Shown here piece by piece: positions 1 to 7,272 of a stretch of DNA of 64,000 nucleotides. Below the pieces are notes generated by a model. The model was given only the letters and a program-made list of their open reading frames with translations, was not told the DNA's origin and made no database searches. The position numbers were made by a program, and so were the translations under genes. Positions within the stretch are counted from its first letter, which is position 1. The number at the start of each line of letters is the position of its first letter. Source of the stretch: DATBDN01 sp963715995 (GTDB lineage: Bacteria; Actinomycetota; Thermoleophilia; Solirubrobacterales; Thermoleophilaceae); NCBI GenBank assembly GCA_963715995.1, contig OY970283.1, forward strand, positions 310,001-374,000. Direction: 5' to 3'.

Positions 1-535
1 GCGCGGGCGACGCACGGAGGCGCACGACCTGCCGATGGGCGAGGACTGGTACCGCTCCCAGGGCGTCGAGGTGCACGACTCGGACCGCGGCGGGCGCGTG
101 ACCTACCACGGGCCTGGACAGCTCGTCGGCTACCCGATCATGCGCATCGGCGACGTGCCGTCGTTCATCCACACGATGGAGCAGGCGATGGCCGCGGCGC
201 TGGCCGACGAGGGCATCGAAGCCGGCTGCCGCGACGGTCTGACCGGCATCTGGGCCGGCGACTCGAAGATCGGCTCGATCGGCGTCCACGTGAACCGCGG
301 TGTCACGACGCACGGGTTCGCGATCAACGTCGACTGCGACCTTCAGCCGTTCGAATGGGTCGTGCCATGCGGGCTCGACGGCGTGCGCATGACGTCGGTG
401 GCGAAGGAAACCGGCCGCCACGAAGGCATCGGCTGCTTCCGCAAGCGCATGGCCTACCGCTTCGCACAGGCCTACGGGATGCGCCAGCGCATCACGAGCC
501 TGGAGCGGTTGCTGGGCACGCCCGTGGCGGCTTGA
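1..535 (+). CDS. lipB: Lipoyl(octanoyl) transferase LipB, 5' end missing
   Basis: Transfers octanoate from octanoyl-ACP to the lipoyl domains of 2-oxoacid dehydrogenases and the glycine cleavage H protein, the first step of endogenous lipoate synthesis in the cytoplasm. The frame is open from base 2, and the residues before the first internal ATG (35) still read like the family (LGRR-type segment, here RGRRTEAHDLP), so the true start lies outside the window. The family signature GGRVTYHGPGQLVGYP follows, then GLTGIWAGDSKIGSIGVHV and the HGFAINVDCDL block that holds the active-site region of LipB. About 177 codons are present, so roughly the first 40-50 residues are missing. The stop TGA overlaps a TTG start of the next gene by 4 nt (TTGA), and lipA follows at 1026. 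Confidence 0.93.
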   Translation, partial: RGRRTEAHDLPMGEDWYRSQGVEVHDSDRGGRVTYHGPGQLVGYPIMRIGDVPSFIHTMEQAMAAALADEGIEAGCRDGLTGIWAGDSKIGSIGVHVNRGVTTHGFAINVDCDLQPFEWVVPCGLDGVRMTSVAKETGRHEGIGCFRKRMAYRFAQAYGMRQRITSLERLLGTPVAA

Positions 536-1005
536 CGGAGTCCCCGGCACCGGCCCCGGTCAGCGACCTCCTGCGGCTGGCCGAGCCAATGCTCGCCGCG
601 ACCGAAGGCGTCGACCTTGTGGCCACATTCCAAAGCGAGCAGGCGGGCGGTGAGATCGCCGCCGAGCTGGCGCGCATAGCCGTGCCCGACATCGAGGTGA
701 ACCTGTACGGCCCCGACGCCGGGCTTCAGTCCAGCTTCCGCGGAGTCGACGGCTTCATCGCAGCCTGGCGGGACTGGACGGCGCCGTTCAGCGAGTTCTC
801 GTGGCGCGCGACCGACCCGCCGGTGAGAAACGGCAACCGCCTGGTCAACTTCGTGGAGCAGCGAGGCACGATCGCGGGCACCGACACCGAGCTGACAGCG
901 CAGAGCGCGGCACTGTGGCACTTCGATGCCAACGGCCGCCTGGAGCGAATGGACTTCCACCTGAACCGGGACGAGGCGCTGCGTGCCCTCGGAGATCCGG
1001 ACTGA
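532..1005 (+). CDS. SnoaL-like / NTF2-fold protein
   Basis: A 157-residue protein read from TTG at 532, inside the TTGA junction with lipB, so probably translationally coupled to it. After a leader of about 35 residues it shows the usual NTF2-like pattern: a helical start, a run like VPDIEVNLYGPDAG, a RGVDGFIAAWRDW helix typical of SnoaL-like proteins (region around residues 65-80), then strands (SWRATDPPVRNG, RLVNFVEQRG, LWHFDANGRLERMDFH). SnoaL-like proteins are small cone-shaped domains that may be enzymes or ligand binders; nothing here fixes a substrate. Its place between lipB and lipA is striking but does not itself indicate a role in lipoylation. The next gene starts 21 nt later. Confidence 0.75.
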   Translation: MTESPAPAPVSDLLRLAEPMLAATEGVDLVATFQSEQAGGEIAAELARIAVPDIEVNLYGPDAGLQSSFRGVDGFIAAWRDWTAPFSEFSWRATDPPVRNGNRLVNFVEQRGTIAGTDTELTAQSAALWHFDANGRLERMDFHLNRDEALRALGDPD

Positions 1006-1013
1006 CGCGGCGC

Positions 1014-1019
1014 TACCCT
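1014..1019 (+). promoter_or_regulatory. Candidate -10 box for lipA
   Basis: TACCCT ends 6 nt before the GTG start of lipA. The same geometry is seen at several other gene starts in this window, which suggests a leaderless transcript. No convincing -35 hexamer is visible. Confidence 0.35.
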
Positions 1020-1025
1020 CGAACT

Positions 1026-1991
1026 GTGGCCTCCGACGCCGACGGCACGCGCCAGCACGTCACCCGCTCGCGTTCCAATCCGGGCGGCGCTCGTGTTCTC
1101 GAGCTCGGCGAGGTGCGGCCGTTCCGGGAGCGCAAGCCGGCGTGGTTCAAGGTTCAGTTCCCCGGTGGCAACCGCTACCGCGAGCTCGACAAGCTCATCT
1201 CGGACAACAACCTCCACACGGTCTGCCGCGAGGCTGCCTGCCCGAACATCGGCGACTGCTGGGAGCGCGGCACCGCCACCTTCATGATCCTCGGCGACAC
1301 CTGCACGCGCCGGTGCGGGTTCTGCCACGTCCAGACCGGCAAGCCGACCTGGAACGACCCGCTCGAGCCGCTGCGTGTGGCGCAGTCGGTGCGCAAGATG
1401 GGCCTGCGTCACGCGGTCATCACGAGCGTGGACCGCGACGATCTGCCCGACTACGGCGCCGGCGTCTGGTGCGGCGTCATCCGCTCGATTCGCAGGCTCG
1501 CTCCCGGCACGAAGATCGAGTGCCTGACCCCGGACTTCCGCGGCCAGGAGATGCCGCTGGCGCGCGTGATCGCCGAGCGCCCCGACGTCTTCAACCACAA
1601 CGTCGAGGTGGTGCCGCGGCTGTACCCGCTGGCACGCCGCGGCGGCGACTTCGCGCGCTCCGCGCGCGTGCTCTACAACGCCAAGCAGATGGGCGGCGAC
1701 GAGGTGACGACGAAGTCTGGGCTGATGGTCGGCCTCGGCGAGACCTTCGACGAGCTGGTCGAGACCTTCGGCCGGCTGCGCGAGCACGACGTGCAGATCC
1801 TGACGGTGGGCCAGTACCTGCGCCCGACCGAGAACCACCTGCCGGTGGTCCGCTACTGGCACCCGGACGAGTTCGCCGAGCTCGAGCGCGAGGCCTACAA
1901 GCTGGGCTTCGAGTCGGTTGCGGCCGGGCCGCTGGTGCGCTCGAGCTTCCACGCCGAGCAGACGCTCGAGCAGGCACAGGCCGCGGTCTGA
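1026..1991 (+). CDS. lipA: Lipoyl synthase LipA
   Basis: Radical-SAM enzyme that inserts two sulfur atoms into the octanoyl chain on lipoyl domains, acting after LipB. The start is GTG at 1026 (321 residues): the codons before it are not family-like, and a TACCCT box sits 6 nt upstream. Both iron-sulfur clusters are represented: the auxiliary cluster C67-x4-C72-x5-C78 (CREAACPNIGDC) and the SAM cluster C93-x3-C97-x2-C100 (CTRRCGFC). The HNVEVVPRLYPLAR and KSGLMVGLGE blocks and the C-terminal SSFHAEQ end are also present. The length is normal for the family. It ends in CTGA, where the TGA stop overlaps a possible CTG start of the next small gene. Confidence 0.97.
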   Translation: MASDADGTRQHVTRSRSNPGGARVLELGEVRPFRERKPAWFKVQFPGGNRYRELDKLISDNNLHTVCREAACPNIGDCWERGTATFMILGDTCTRRCGFCHVQTGKPTWNDPLEPLRVAQSVRKMGLRHAVITSVDRDDLPDYGAGVWCGVIRSIRRLAPGTKIECLTPDFRGQEMPLARVIAERPDVFNHNVEVVPRLYPLARRGGDFARSARVLYNAKQMGGDEVTTKSGLMVGLGETFDELVETFGRLREHDVQILTVGQYLRPTENHLPVVRYWHPDEFAELEREAYKLGFESVAAGPLVRSSFHAEQTLEQAQAAV

Positions 1992-2317
1992 CCACCACGC
2001 CGCACCAGCGCCGGCTGCGCGAGCTCGAGACGCTGCGCGGCATCGTCGAGGACCTCAACGGCTTCGTCGAGAACAACACCGTCGGCACCGTGCCGCGTGA
2101 GGAGGTGGCTGCCGCCTTCGAGCGCCACACCGTGCAGCTGCCGGAGGACTCGGGCCTCCTGGCTCAGCTCCAGCGGCTCGCATCGATGATCCGCCAGGGC
2201 CCGGCGCGGACACGCGTGGAGGCGCTGCGGCAGATCTCCAGGCGGCTGCGCCTGAAGGCCGACGAGTTCGCCGCCGTCGTCGAGCAACGTGACGCCCGGC
2301 TGCGCGGCAAGGGCTAG
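1988..2317 (+). CDS. Small helical protein after lipA, unknown
   Basis: About 109 residues with no ATG, GTG or TTG near the natural beginning. The frame becomes protein-like exactly at CTG 1988, which overlaps the lipA stop (CTGA). The product is strongly helical and charged (RRLRELETLRGIVEDLNGF, then ALRQISRRLRLKADEFAAV), without membrane segments or cysteines. The first in-frame ATG, at 2186, would leave only 43 residues, so I prefer CTG. I do not recognise the family. Its TAG stop shares the tetranucleotide CTAG (2314-2317) with the stop of the convergent lipoprotein gene. Confidence 0.6.
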   Translation: MTTTPHQRRLRELETLRGIVEDLNGFVENNTVGTVPREEVAAAFERHTVQLPEDSGLLAQLQRLASMIRQGPARTRVEALRQISRRLRLKADEFAAVVEQRDARLRGKG

Positions 2318-2775
2318 CCGCCCGGGAGGCCCTGGGCGTTCTCGAAGCCCGAGATCTTCCAGTCCGAGCCGGTCTTCGTCAGGGTCAGCTGGACCGATAT
2401 GCCGCCGGCCTGGGCGGTGCCCGTCCGGGTCGACACGCTCGCGCTCGCTGAGGTGCCGTTGACCACGACGTTCGCGGGCTGAAGCGACTCGATCTGCTGC
2501 TTGTCGAGCGGCGCCATGAACGCAGTCGCGCGCTTGACGAGCGTCGGGCAGTCGCTGCCGGCCAGGAGTCCGCCGCCCACCTGCTGCGCGGCCTGCTGCT
2601 GTGCGGCCGGGGTGAGGTAGCCGCACGCCTTGCCGCCGTCCCCGTTCGCCACCGCCTTGGCGGCGTCTTTCACCACCTGGCTGACGGCGTCAGCGTCGGT
2701 CTTCGGACCCCCGCCGCCGCACCCCGCGGCGAGCAGCGCGATCGTCACGGCAACACACGTGCTCCGGGTCGGCAA
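2314..2775 (-). CDS. Small secreted lipoprotein, unknown
   Basis: 153 residues from a TTG start. The N-terminus has a short basic stretch, a hydrophobic core and a lipobox (LLAAGC, cysteine about residue 19), followed by glycines, so it is expected to be lipidated and exported. The mature part (residues 25-153) has a helical half with two cysteines (ACGYL and SDCPTL) that could form a disulfide and a C-terminal half of strands ending TGSDWKISGFENAQG. That overall shape resembles NTF2-like lipoproteins common in actinobacteria, but the match is by eye. It is convergent with the gene after lipA (CTAG overlap) and divergent from the rhomboid gene, with about 20-80 bp between starts depending on which rhomboid start is used. 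Confidence 0.75.
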   Translation of the reverse strand: MPTRSTCVAVTIALLAAGCGGGGPKTDADAVSQVVKDAAKAVANGDGGKACGYLTPAAQQQAAQQVGGGLLAGSDCPTLVKRATAFMAPLDKQQIESLQPANVVVNGTSASASVSTRTGTAQAGGISVQLTLTKTGSDWKISGFENAQGLPGG

Positions 2776-2795
2776 GAGCCGCCGAGTATGCCAAC

Positions 2796-3575
2796 CTGCC
2801 GGGCCTGCTCCCGCTGAAGGACAACATCCCGACGCGCCGCTTCCCGATCCTCACGGTGGCGATCATCGTCATCTGCTGCGTGGTCTATTTCGGCCTCCAG
2901 CGCGGCGGGCTGAGCGGGCCGAGCGATCAGAGCGTGGTCAAGTACGCGGCCATTCCCTACGAGATCACCCACCCCGGCAAGCACTGCGGGCTCGTGTCAG
3001 GCGGCTCGGTCGCCTGTCAGGGCCAGGCGGGCGTCTCGGGCCACCCGCCGAGCCAGCCGAGCACCTGGCTGACGATCCTGTTCGCGATGTTCATGCACGG
3101 ATCGCTGCTGCACATCGCGGGCAACATGCTGTTTCTCTGGATCTTCGGCAACAACGTCGAGGACTCGATGGGCAGACCGCGCTTCGCGGCGTTCTACCTG
3201 CTCGGGGGGCTGGCGGCCACGGCCACGCAGGTGCTTGCCGGGCCTAATTCGTCGATTCCGACCTTGGGGGCGAGCGGGGCCATTGCGGCCGTGCTCGGTG
3301 GCTACGCGCTGCTGTTCCCGCGCGCCAGGGTGCTCACGGTCGTCTTCATCATCATCTTCTTCACCGTCATCGAGCTGCCCGCGTTGCTGGTGCTGGGCCT
3401 GTGGTTCCTGCTGCAGCTCGCGGACGCAAGCGCCGCCCACGGCGACGTGACGGGCGGCGGCGTGGCGTACTTCGCGCACGTCGGCGGCTTCGTATTCGGG
3501 CTGCTGCTGATACGGCTGTTCGCCAACCGATACGACGAGAACTACGGCAGCCACTCGCGGATCCCGGTCTATTGA
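2796..3575 (+). CDS. Rhomboid-family intramembrane serine protease
   Basis: Membrane protease that cleaves transmembrane substrates. Six to seven hydrophobic segments are visible. The active-site motif GASGAIAAVLGGYAL carries the catalytic Ser, and a later segment YFAHVGGFVFGLLL carries the catalytic His; the HGSLLHIAGNMLFLWIFG block is the usual rhomboid signature. The first conventional start is GTG 2856, but that removes the conserved N-terminal segment LLPLKDNIPTRRFPILTV. The frame upstream has only CTG codons (2796, 2805). CTG 2796 lies 6 nt after a GAGTAT box, so I place the start there with low certainty. The stop TGA overlaps a TTG start of the next gene (TTGA). Confidence 0.85.
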   Translation: MPGLLPLKDNIPTRRFPILTVAIIVICCVVYFGLQRGGLSGPSDQSVVKYAAIPYEITHPGKHCGLVSGGSVACQGQAGVSGHPPSQPSTWLTILFAMFMHGSLLHIAGNMLFLWIFGNNVEDSMGRPRFAAFYLLGGLAATATQVLAGPNSSIPTLGASGAIAAVLGGYALLFPRARVLTVVFIIIFFTVIELPALLVLGLWFLLQLADASAAHGDVTGGGVAYFAHVGGFVFGLLLIRLFANRYDENYGSHSRIPVY

Positions 3576-3751
3576 CCTCGACGCGCGTGGTGCTCTCGCT
3601 CGCGTTCGCGCTGATCCTGTTCCTGGCGTATCTGACCGTGCGCGTGATGATCAGCGACGGCTTCGACGTGCTGGTGTTGATCTCCCTGATCGTGCTCGCG
3701 GTCCTCGGATTCGGAGTGCTCGGAGCCCTAGGCTCGTCGACGGATGAGTAG
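3572..3751 (+). CDS. Small two-helix membrane protein
   Basis: 59 residues from TTG 3572, overlapping the rhomboid stop by 4 nt. It consists almost entirely of two hydrophobic segments (VVLSLAFALILFLAYLTVRV and VLVLISLIVLAVLGFGVLG) with a short polar loop (MISDGFD) and an acidic tail. Its last 8 nt overlap the ATG of the carboxypeptidase gene. The tight packing suggests one operon with rhomboid and carboxypeptidase. I do not recognise a family. Confidence 0.65.
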   Translation: MTSTRVVLSLAFALILFLAYLTVRVMISDGFDVLVLISLIVLAVLGFGVLGALGSSTDE

Positions 3752-4721
3752 CGTGCTCGAGGGCGGCCGCAGGCGACGCAGGCCGGGGCCGAGGCTGGCC
3801 CGGCTGCTGATCCTGCTGGCGCCGGTCGCGGTCGTGGCAGCGGTGGTTGTGAACGGTGGCTCGGGCCATGGAAGCGCGCACCCGCGCGGCCCAGTGCGCG
3901 GCCAGATCACGCCGGGCGCCACGCCCAGCCCGGGCACCGCCGCCCCCGACCCGGAGCAGGCCGCGCTGACGGGCATCGACGCGTTTCACGTCGACTTCCA
4001 GGACCCGCCGCGTGCCGGGATGGTGATCGACGTGAAGACGGGCGAGGTGCTGTGGCGACGCAACCCGCTGAAGCGCACGCCGATCGCCAGCCTGACGAAG
4101 ATCATGACCGCGCTGCTCGTGGTCGAGCAGACGCGCCCGTCGCAGCTGATCCGGATCACGAAGGACGCGCTGAACTACCAGGGCTCAGGCGTTGGCGAGC
4201 TGCCGAAGGGCCGCCACGTGACCACCGAGGCGCTGCTGCACGGGCTGCTGTTGCCGTCGGGCAACGACGCTGCGATCGCGCTTGCCGACGGGGTGGCCGG
4301 CTCACGCGCGGCGTTCGTGGCCCAGATGAACCGCAAGGCGCAACGGCTCGGCCTCCGCTGCACGCACTTCGCATCGCCGTCGGGCATCGACGACCGCGAC
4401 CGCTCGTGCGCCGCCGACCTGGCGGTGCTCACGCGCATCGACATGACGAAGACGCGGATCGAGCGGATCGTCCGCAAGGCCCACGCCGCCGTGCGCTTCC
4501 CGATCAAGGGCGGGAAGCTCTACCTGAACAACACGAACCCGCTGCTGCGCATGGACTACCCCGGCACGATCGGGCTGAAGACCGGCGACACCGACAAGGC
4601 GGGCCACTGCCTGATCGCCGTGGTGCACCGCGGCGGCCGGACCCTGGCGGCGATCGTGCTGCACTCGCCGAACCCGCAGCTCCAGGTCAGGCGGCTGTTC
4701 GCGAAGGCTTTCCGGGCCTAG
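3744..4721 (+). CDS. D-alanyl-D-alanine carboxypeptidase (peptidase S11, PBP5-type)
   Basis: 325-residue low-molecular-weight penicillin-binding protein that trims the terminal D-Ala of peptidoglycan stem peptides outside the membrane. An arginine-rich cytoplasmic start (GGRRRRRPGPR) is followed by one hydrophobic segment (about residues 21-37) serving as anchor or signal. The three active-site motifs are complete: S116-L-T-K119, S172-G-N174 and K279-T-G281. The C-terminal beta domain found in some S11 enzymes is absent, so this is the short form. It starts at ATG 3744 inside the preceding small gene and ends at CTAG, shared with the stop of the convergent secreted hydrolase. Confidence 0.93.
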   Translation: MSSVLEGGRRRRRPGPRLARLLILLAPVAVVAAVVVNGGSGHGSAHPRGPVRGQITPGATPSPGTAAPDPEQAALTGIDAFHVDFQDPPRAGMVIDVKTGEVLWRRNPLKRTPIASLTKIMTALLVVEQTRPSQLIRITKDALNYQGSGVGELPKGRHVTTEALLHGLLLPSGNDAAIALADGVAGSRAAFVAQMNRKAQRLGLRCTHFASPSGIDDRDRSCAADLAVLTRIDMTKTRIERIVRKAHAAVRFPIKGGKLYLNNTNPLLRMDYPGTIGLKTGDTDKAGHCLIAVVHRGGRTLAAIVLHSPNPQLQVRRLFAKAFRA

Positions 4722-7234
4722 TTGCTGGGCGCCGAGATCTGGAGGTGGCAGAGGTAGGCGAGCGCCGCGGCGGCGGCCGGATCGCTTGCCGCCGCCAGCA
4801 CGGCGCCGTGCAACGCCGCCCGCGCGGCCGTTGCCGCCGGGTTGGGCACGAACGTGTGCTTGGCCTGCGAGCCGTGCGCGGCCAGCACGCGGTGCATCGC
4901 GGCGCGCAGGGCCTTGTGGTTCTTCGCCAGCGCCTTCGTTGCGACAGCGATCGCGCGGACGCGGCCCTTCTTCACCGCGAACACCCACCTGGTGCGCCCG
5001 GAGGTGCCGAGCAGCAGGCCGCCGCCGATCGAGCGCGTGTGGGTCACGGGCGCCTTCTGGTGGTTCTCGACAAGCCGTCCGGCGCGCCCGGTCCCCGTGC
5101 TGCCAACGAGCTCGACCTTGCCGCTCTTGCTCAGCTCGGCGACGTCCGCCGCCCGCCGGTTGCGCTTGCCCGCGATGCAGTAGGTCCAGGCACGCCCGCG
5201 CGTCTGCGGCTGGCCGGCGCGCTGGAGCAGCTTCGGCCAGCTGTCACCCAGGCGCAGGTGGTTGTAGCCGTGGGCCTTGATCTCGCCGTCCGAGCGGTTG
5301 CAGTGGGGTGAGCGGATGCCGTTCGCGCGCTCCCACATCTCGAGGTATGCCTCGGAGCCGTTCCAGAGGTCGTTCTTCAGCTTTGTGCCGCCCAGGCGCA
5401 CGAGGTCGGCGAACCAGTCCGCGTAGAGGCCGTAGTGGGCCACGCCGTCGCTGTTGTAGTCGAAGGTGCGATCACCCGTCTTCTCCTTGCCGAAGGTGAC
5501 GCGGCCGTCGACCGACTTGAACGGGTAGGCGAGCTTGCCGCCCGTGTCCTGGGTCGGCTGCTCGGACAGGCCACCAAGATCGGCGCCGTAGCCCCAGCCG
5601 AACAGGTACGGCGTGGACTTCGGGCGGTACTTCTGCCATTGCTTGACGTAGTCGCCCGCGGCCGAGTGACCCGGGAACGCCATGCCGCCGAGCTTCCACA
5701 GGCGCGGCCAGTTGCCCGGGTCCATCCAGCCGTGCGGCGAGATGACGCCCGAGTAGTGGCGCGCCTCGAGCAGGGACAGCGTCTCGTCGACGCCCGCCTG
5801 GCTCATGTGGTCGGGGTTCACGATCATGTGCAGGTCCATCATGCGGTTGACAAGATGCTTGCCAAGCGTGGTCAGCCCGCGCGTGTTGCAGTCGGGTGGC
5901 GGCGGGTAGGCCGGGAGCGTGCCGGGTGCGATACCGGCGCTGGTGAGCAGTGTGTTCACGCCGCCTGCGATCGGCTGACCCTGCGTGAAGAGGTCGTTGT
6001 CGTGGAGCGGGCCGGTGCAAGTCTTGGCGCTGAAGAAGCTGCCTGCGCTGAGCTTGTTGGCGCCATTGATCAGGACGCCGACCGAGCCCGAGTCGAAGCG
6101 CACCCCGGTGAGCGGGTTGTCGAACTTGTTCAGCAACAGCATCGAGCGGACACCGTCGTTGTACATCTCGTCGAGGCCCTTGTCGATCTGCGACTGGTCG
6201 CACGTCGGCTGATCCCAGCCGCGGCAGTCGAACGGCTCGGAGACCTCGATCTCGAGCACGACGGCCATCTTGCCCTCGTTGATCACGCGGCGCGCCTGGT
6301 TGGGGCTGGTGACGATCTGGAAGAAGCCCTTGCCTGGCCCGCCCGCCTGGGCGTCGACGTAGCGCTGAAGCGCGCGGATGTCCTTGAACCCGCGGCGCAC
6401 GGTGTCCATCTCGTTGCAGTTGGTCTTCTTGGTGGGCATCAGGGTGCAGAGCACGCGGTTCTCGTTGACGCTCATCACCATCAGGCGCAGGCCGGCGAGG
6501 TAGGAGCGCTTAACCCAGCGCCAGTAGGTGCCCTCGTACGTGAGGTTGGTCGGCCCCCAGGCGGTCATCTTCGGGTAGCCGCTGGTGTCGTGCGGCGACT
6601 CGGGGCTGCCGTAGTTGAGGAAGTTCTGCACCGGCGCCGAGCTGCCCTGCGGGCCTTCCACGGACGAGCAGTCGGGCAGCGCAGACGCGATCCCGTAGGC
6701 ATCCCAGGGCTTGCCGCAGTGGAAGTCGCCGCCGAGGTACTCGTAGGTCATCCAGTGCATGTGGCCCTCGACGAGCCCGCCGACCTTGCCGTAGGAGAGC
6801 GGGTTCACGCGCGGCTTGCCGGTCGCGTCGAGCTCGGCCTCGGGGAAGCTGGCGCAGCCCTGGGCCGGGGCGAAGCGCACGGTCTGCGTCTGCTTCGGGT
6901 TGGACTTCGGCGCGATCGTGAAGTCCACGCCGTTGCCGTTGTCCACGACGAAGTCAGCTGCCGGGCTGGGCGCCGATGCGGGCGCGAGCGACCCGTCGGC
7001 GCTTGCAGCCAGATAGCTCGCGTCGGGCCGGTAGAGCAGGTACGAGCCGAGGTCGGTTGCCTGCATGCGGATCTGGTCGGCACCCGGGATCGGCTTGCCG
7101 GCGGAGTCCTGGAGCGCGTAGCAGCCGCCCTGGAGCGTGTAGCGGTTGGGTGCCGCCGCTGACGCAGCCGAACCAGGCGCGAGCGCGATCAGCGCTGCGA
7201 TGGCCGTCCCTAGCCTCAAGCTGCGAACCAGCAT
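4718..7234 (-). CDS. Large secreted metal-dependent hydrolase (amidohydrolase/M19-like)
   Basis: 838 residues from ATG 7234; a hydrophobic signal segment (RLGTAIAALIALAPGSAASA) follows directly, while codons upstream are not protein-like. The middle looks like a TIM-barrel metallohydrolase: an EGHMHWMTYEYLGG segment with an HxH pair (about residues 155-160), a glutamate strand (MAVVLEIEVSEPFDCRG), a later NPDHMSQAGVDETLSLLE segment and SGVISPHGWMD, all of which could ligate metal. Several cysteines suit an exported protein. The last 150 residues are Ala- and Lys-rich and of unknown role. Such proteins are sometimes labelled membrane dipeptidase-like; I cannot name the substrate. It follows the CocE-like hydrolase gene by 38 bp on the same strand, so co-transcription is likely. 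Confidence 0.6.
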   Translation of the reverse strand: MLVRSLRLGTAIAALIALAPGSAASAAAPNRYTLQGGCYALQDSAGKPIPGADQIRMQATDLGSYLLYRPDASYLAASADGSLAPASAPSPAADFVVDNGNGVDFTIAPKSNPKQTQTVRFAPAQGCASFPEAELDATGKPRVNPLSYGKVGGLVEGHMHWMTYEYLGGDFHCGKPWDAYGIASALPDCSSVEGPQGSSAPVQNFLNYGSPESPHDTSGYPKMTAWGPTNLTYEGTYWRWVKRSYLAGLRLMVMSVNENRVLCTLMPTKKTNCNEMDTVRRGFKDIRALQRYVDAQAGGPGKGFFQIVTSPNQARRVINEGKMAVVLEIEVSEPFDCRGWDQPTCDQSQIDKGLDEMYNDGVRSMLLLNKFDNPLTGVRFDSGSVGVLINGANKLSAGSFFSAKTCTGPLHDNDLFTQGQPIAGGVNTLLTSAGIAPGTLPAYPPPPDCNTRGLTTLGKHLVNRMMDLHMIVNPDHMSQAGVDETLSLLEARHYSGVISPHGWMDPGNWPRLWKLGGMAFPGHSAAGDYVKQWQKYRPKSTPYLFGWGYGADLGGLSEQPTQDTGGKLAYPFKSVDGRVTFGKEKTGDRTFDYNSDGVAHYGLYADWFADLVRLGGTKLKNDLWNGSEAYLEMWERANGIRSPHCNRSDGEIKAHGYNHLRLGDSWPKLLQRAGQPQTRGRAWTYCIAGKRNRRAADVAELSKSGKVELVGSTGTGRAGRLVENHQKAPVTHTRSIGGGLLLGTSGRTRWVFAVKKGRVRAIAVATKALAKNHKALRAAMHRVLAAHGSQAKHTFVPNPAATAARAALHGAVLAAASDPAAAAALAYLCHLQISAPSN

Positions 7235-7272
7235 CTCCCGTGCGGGACGGTAGCGGTGAGGGAGCAGCCTTG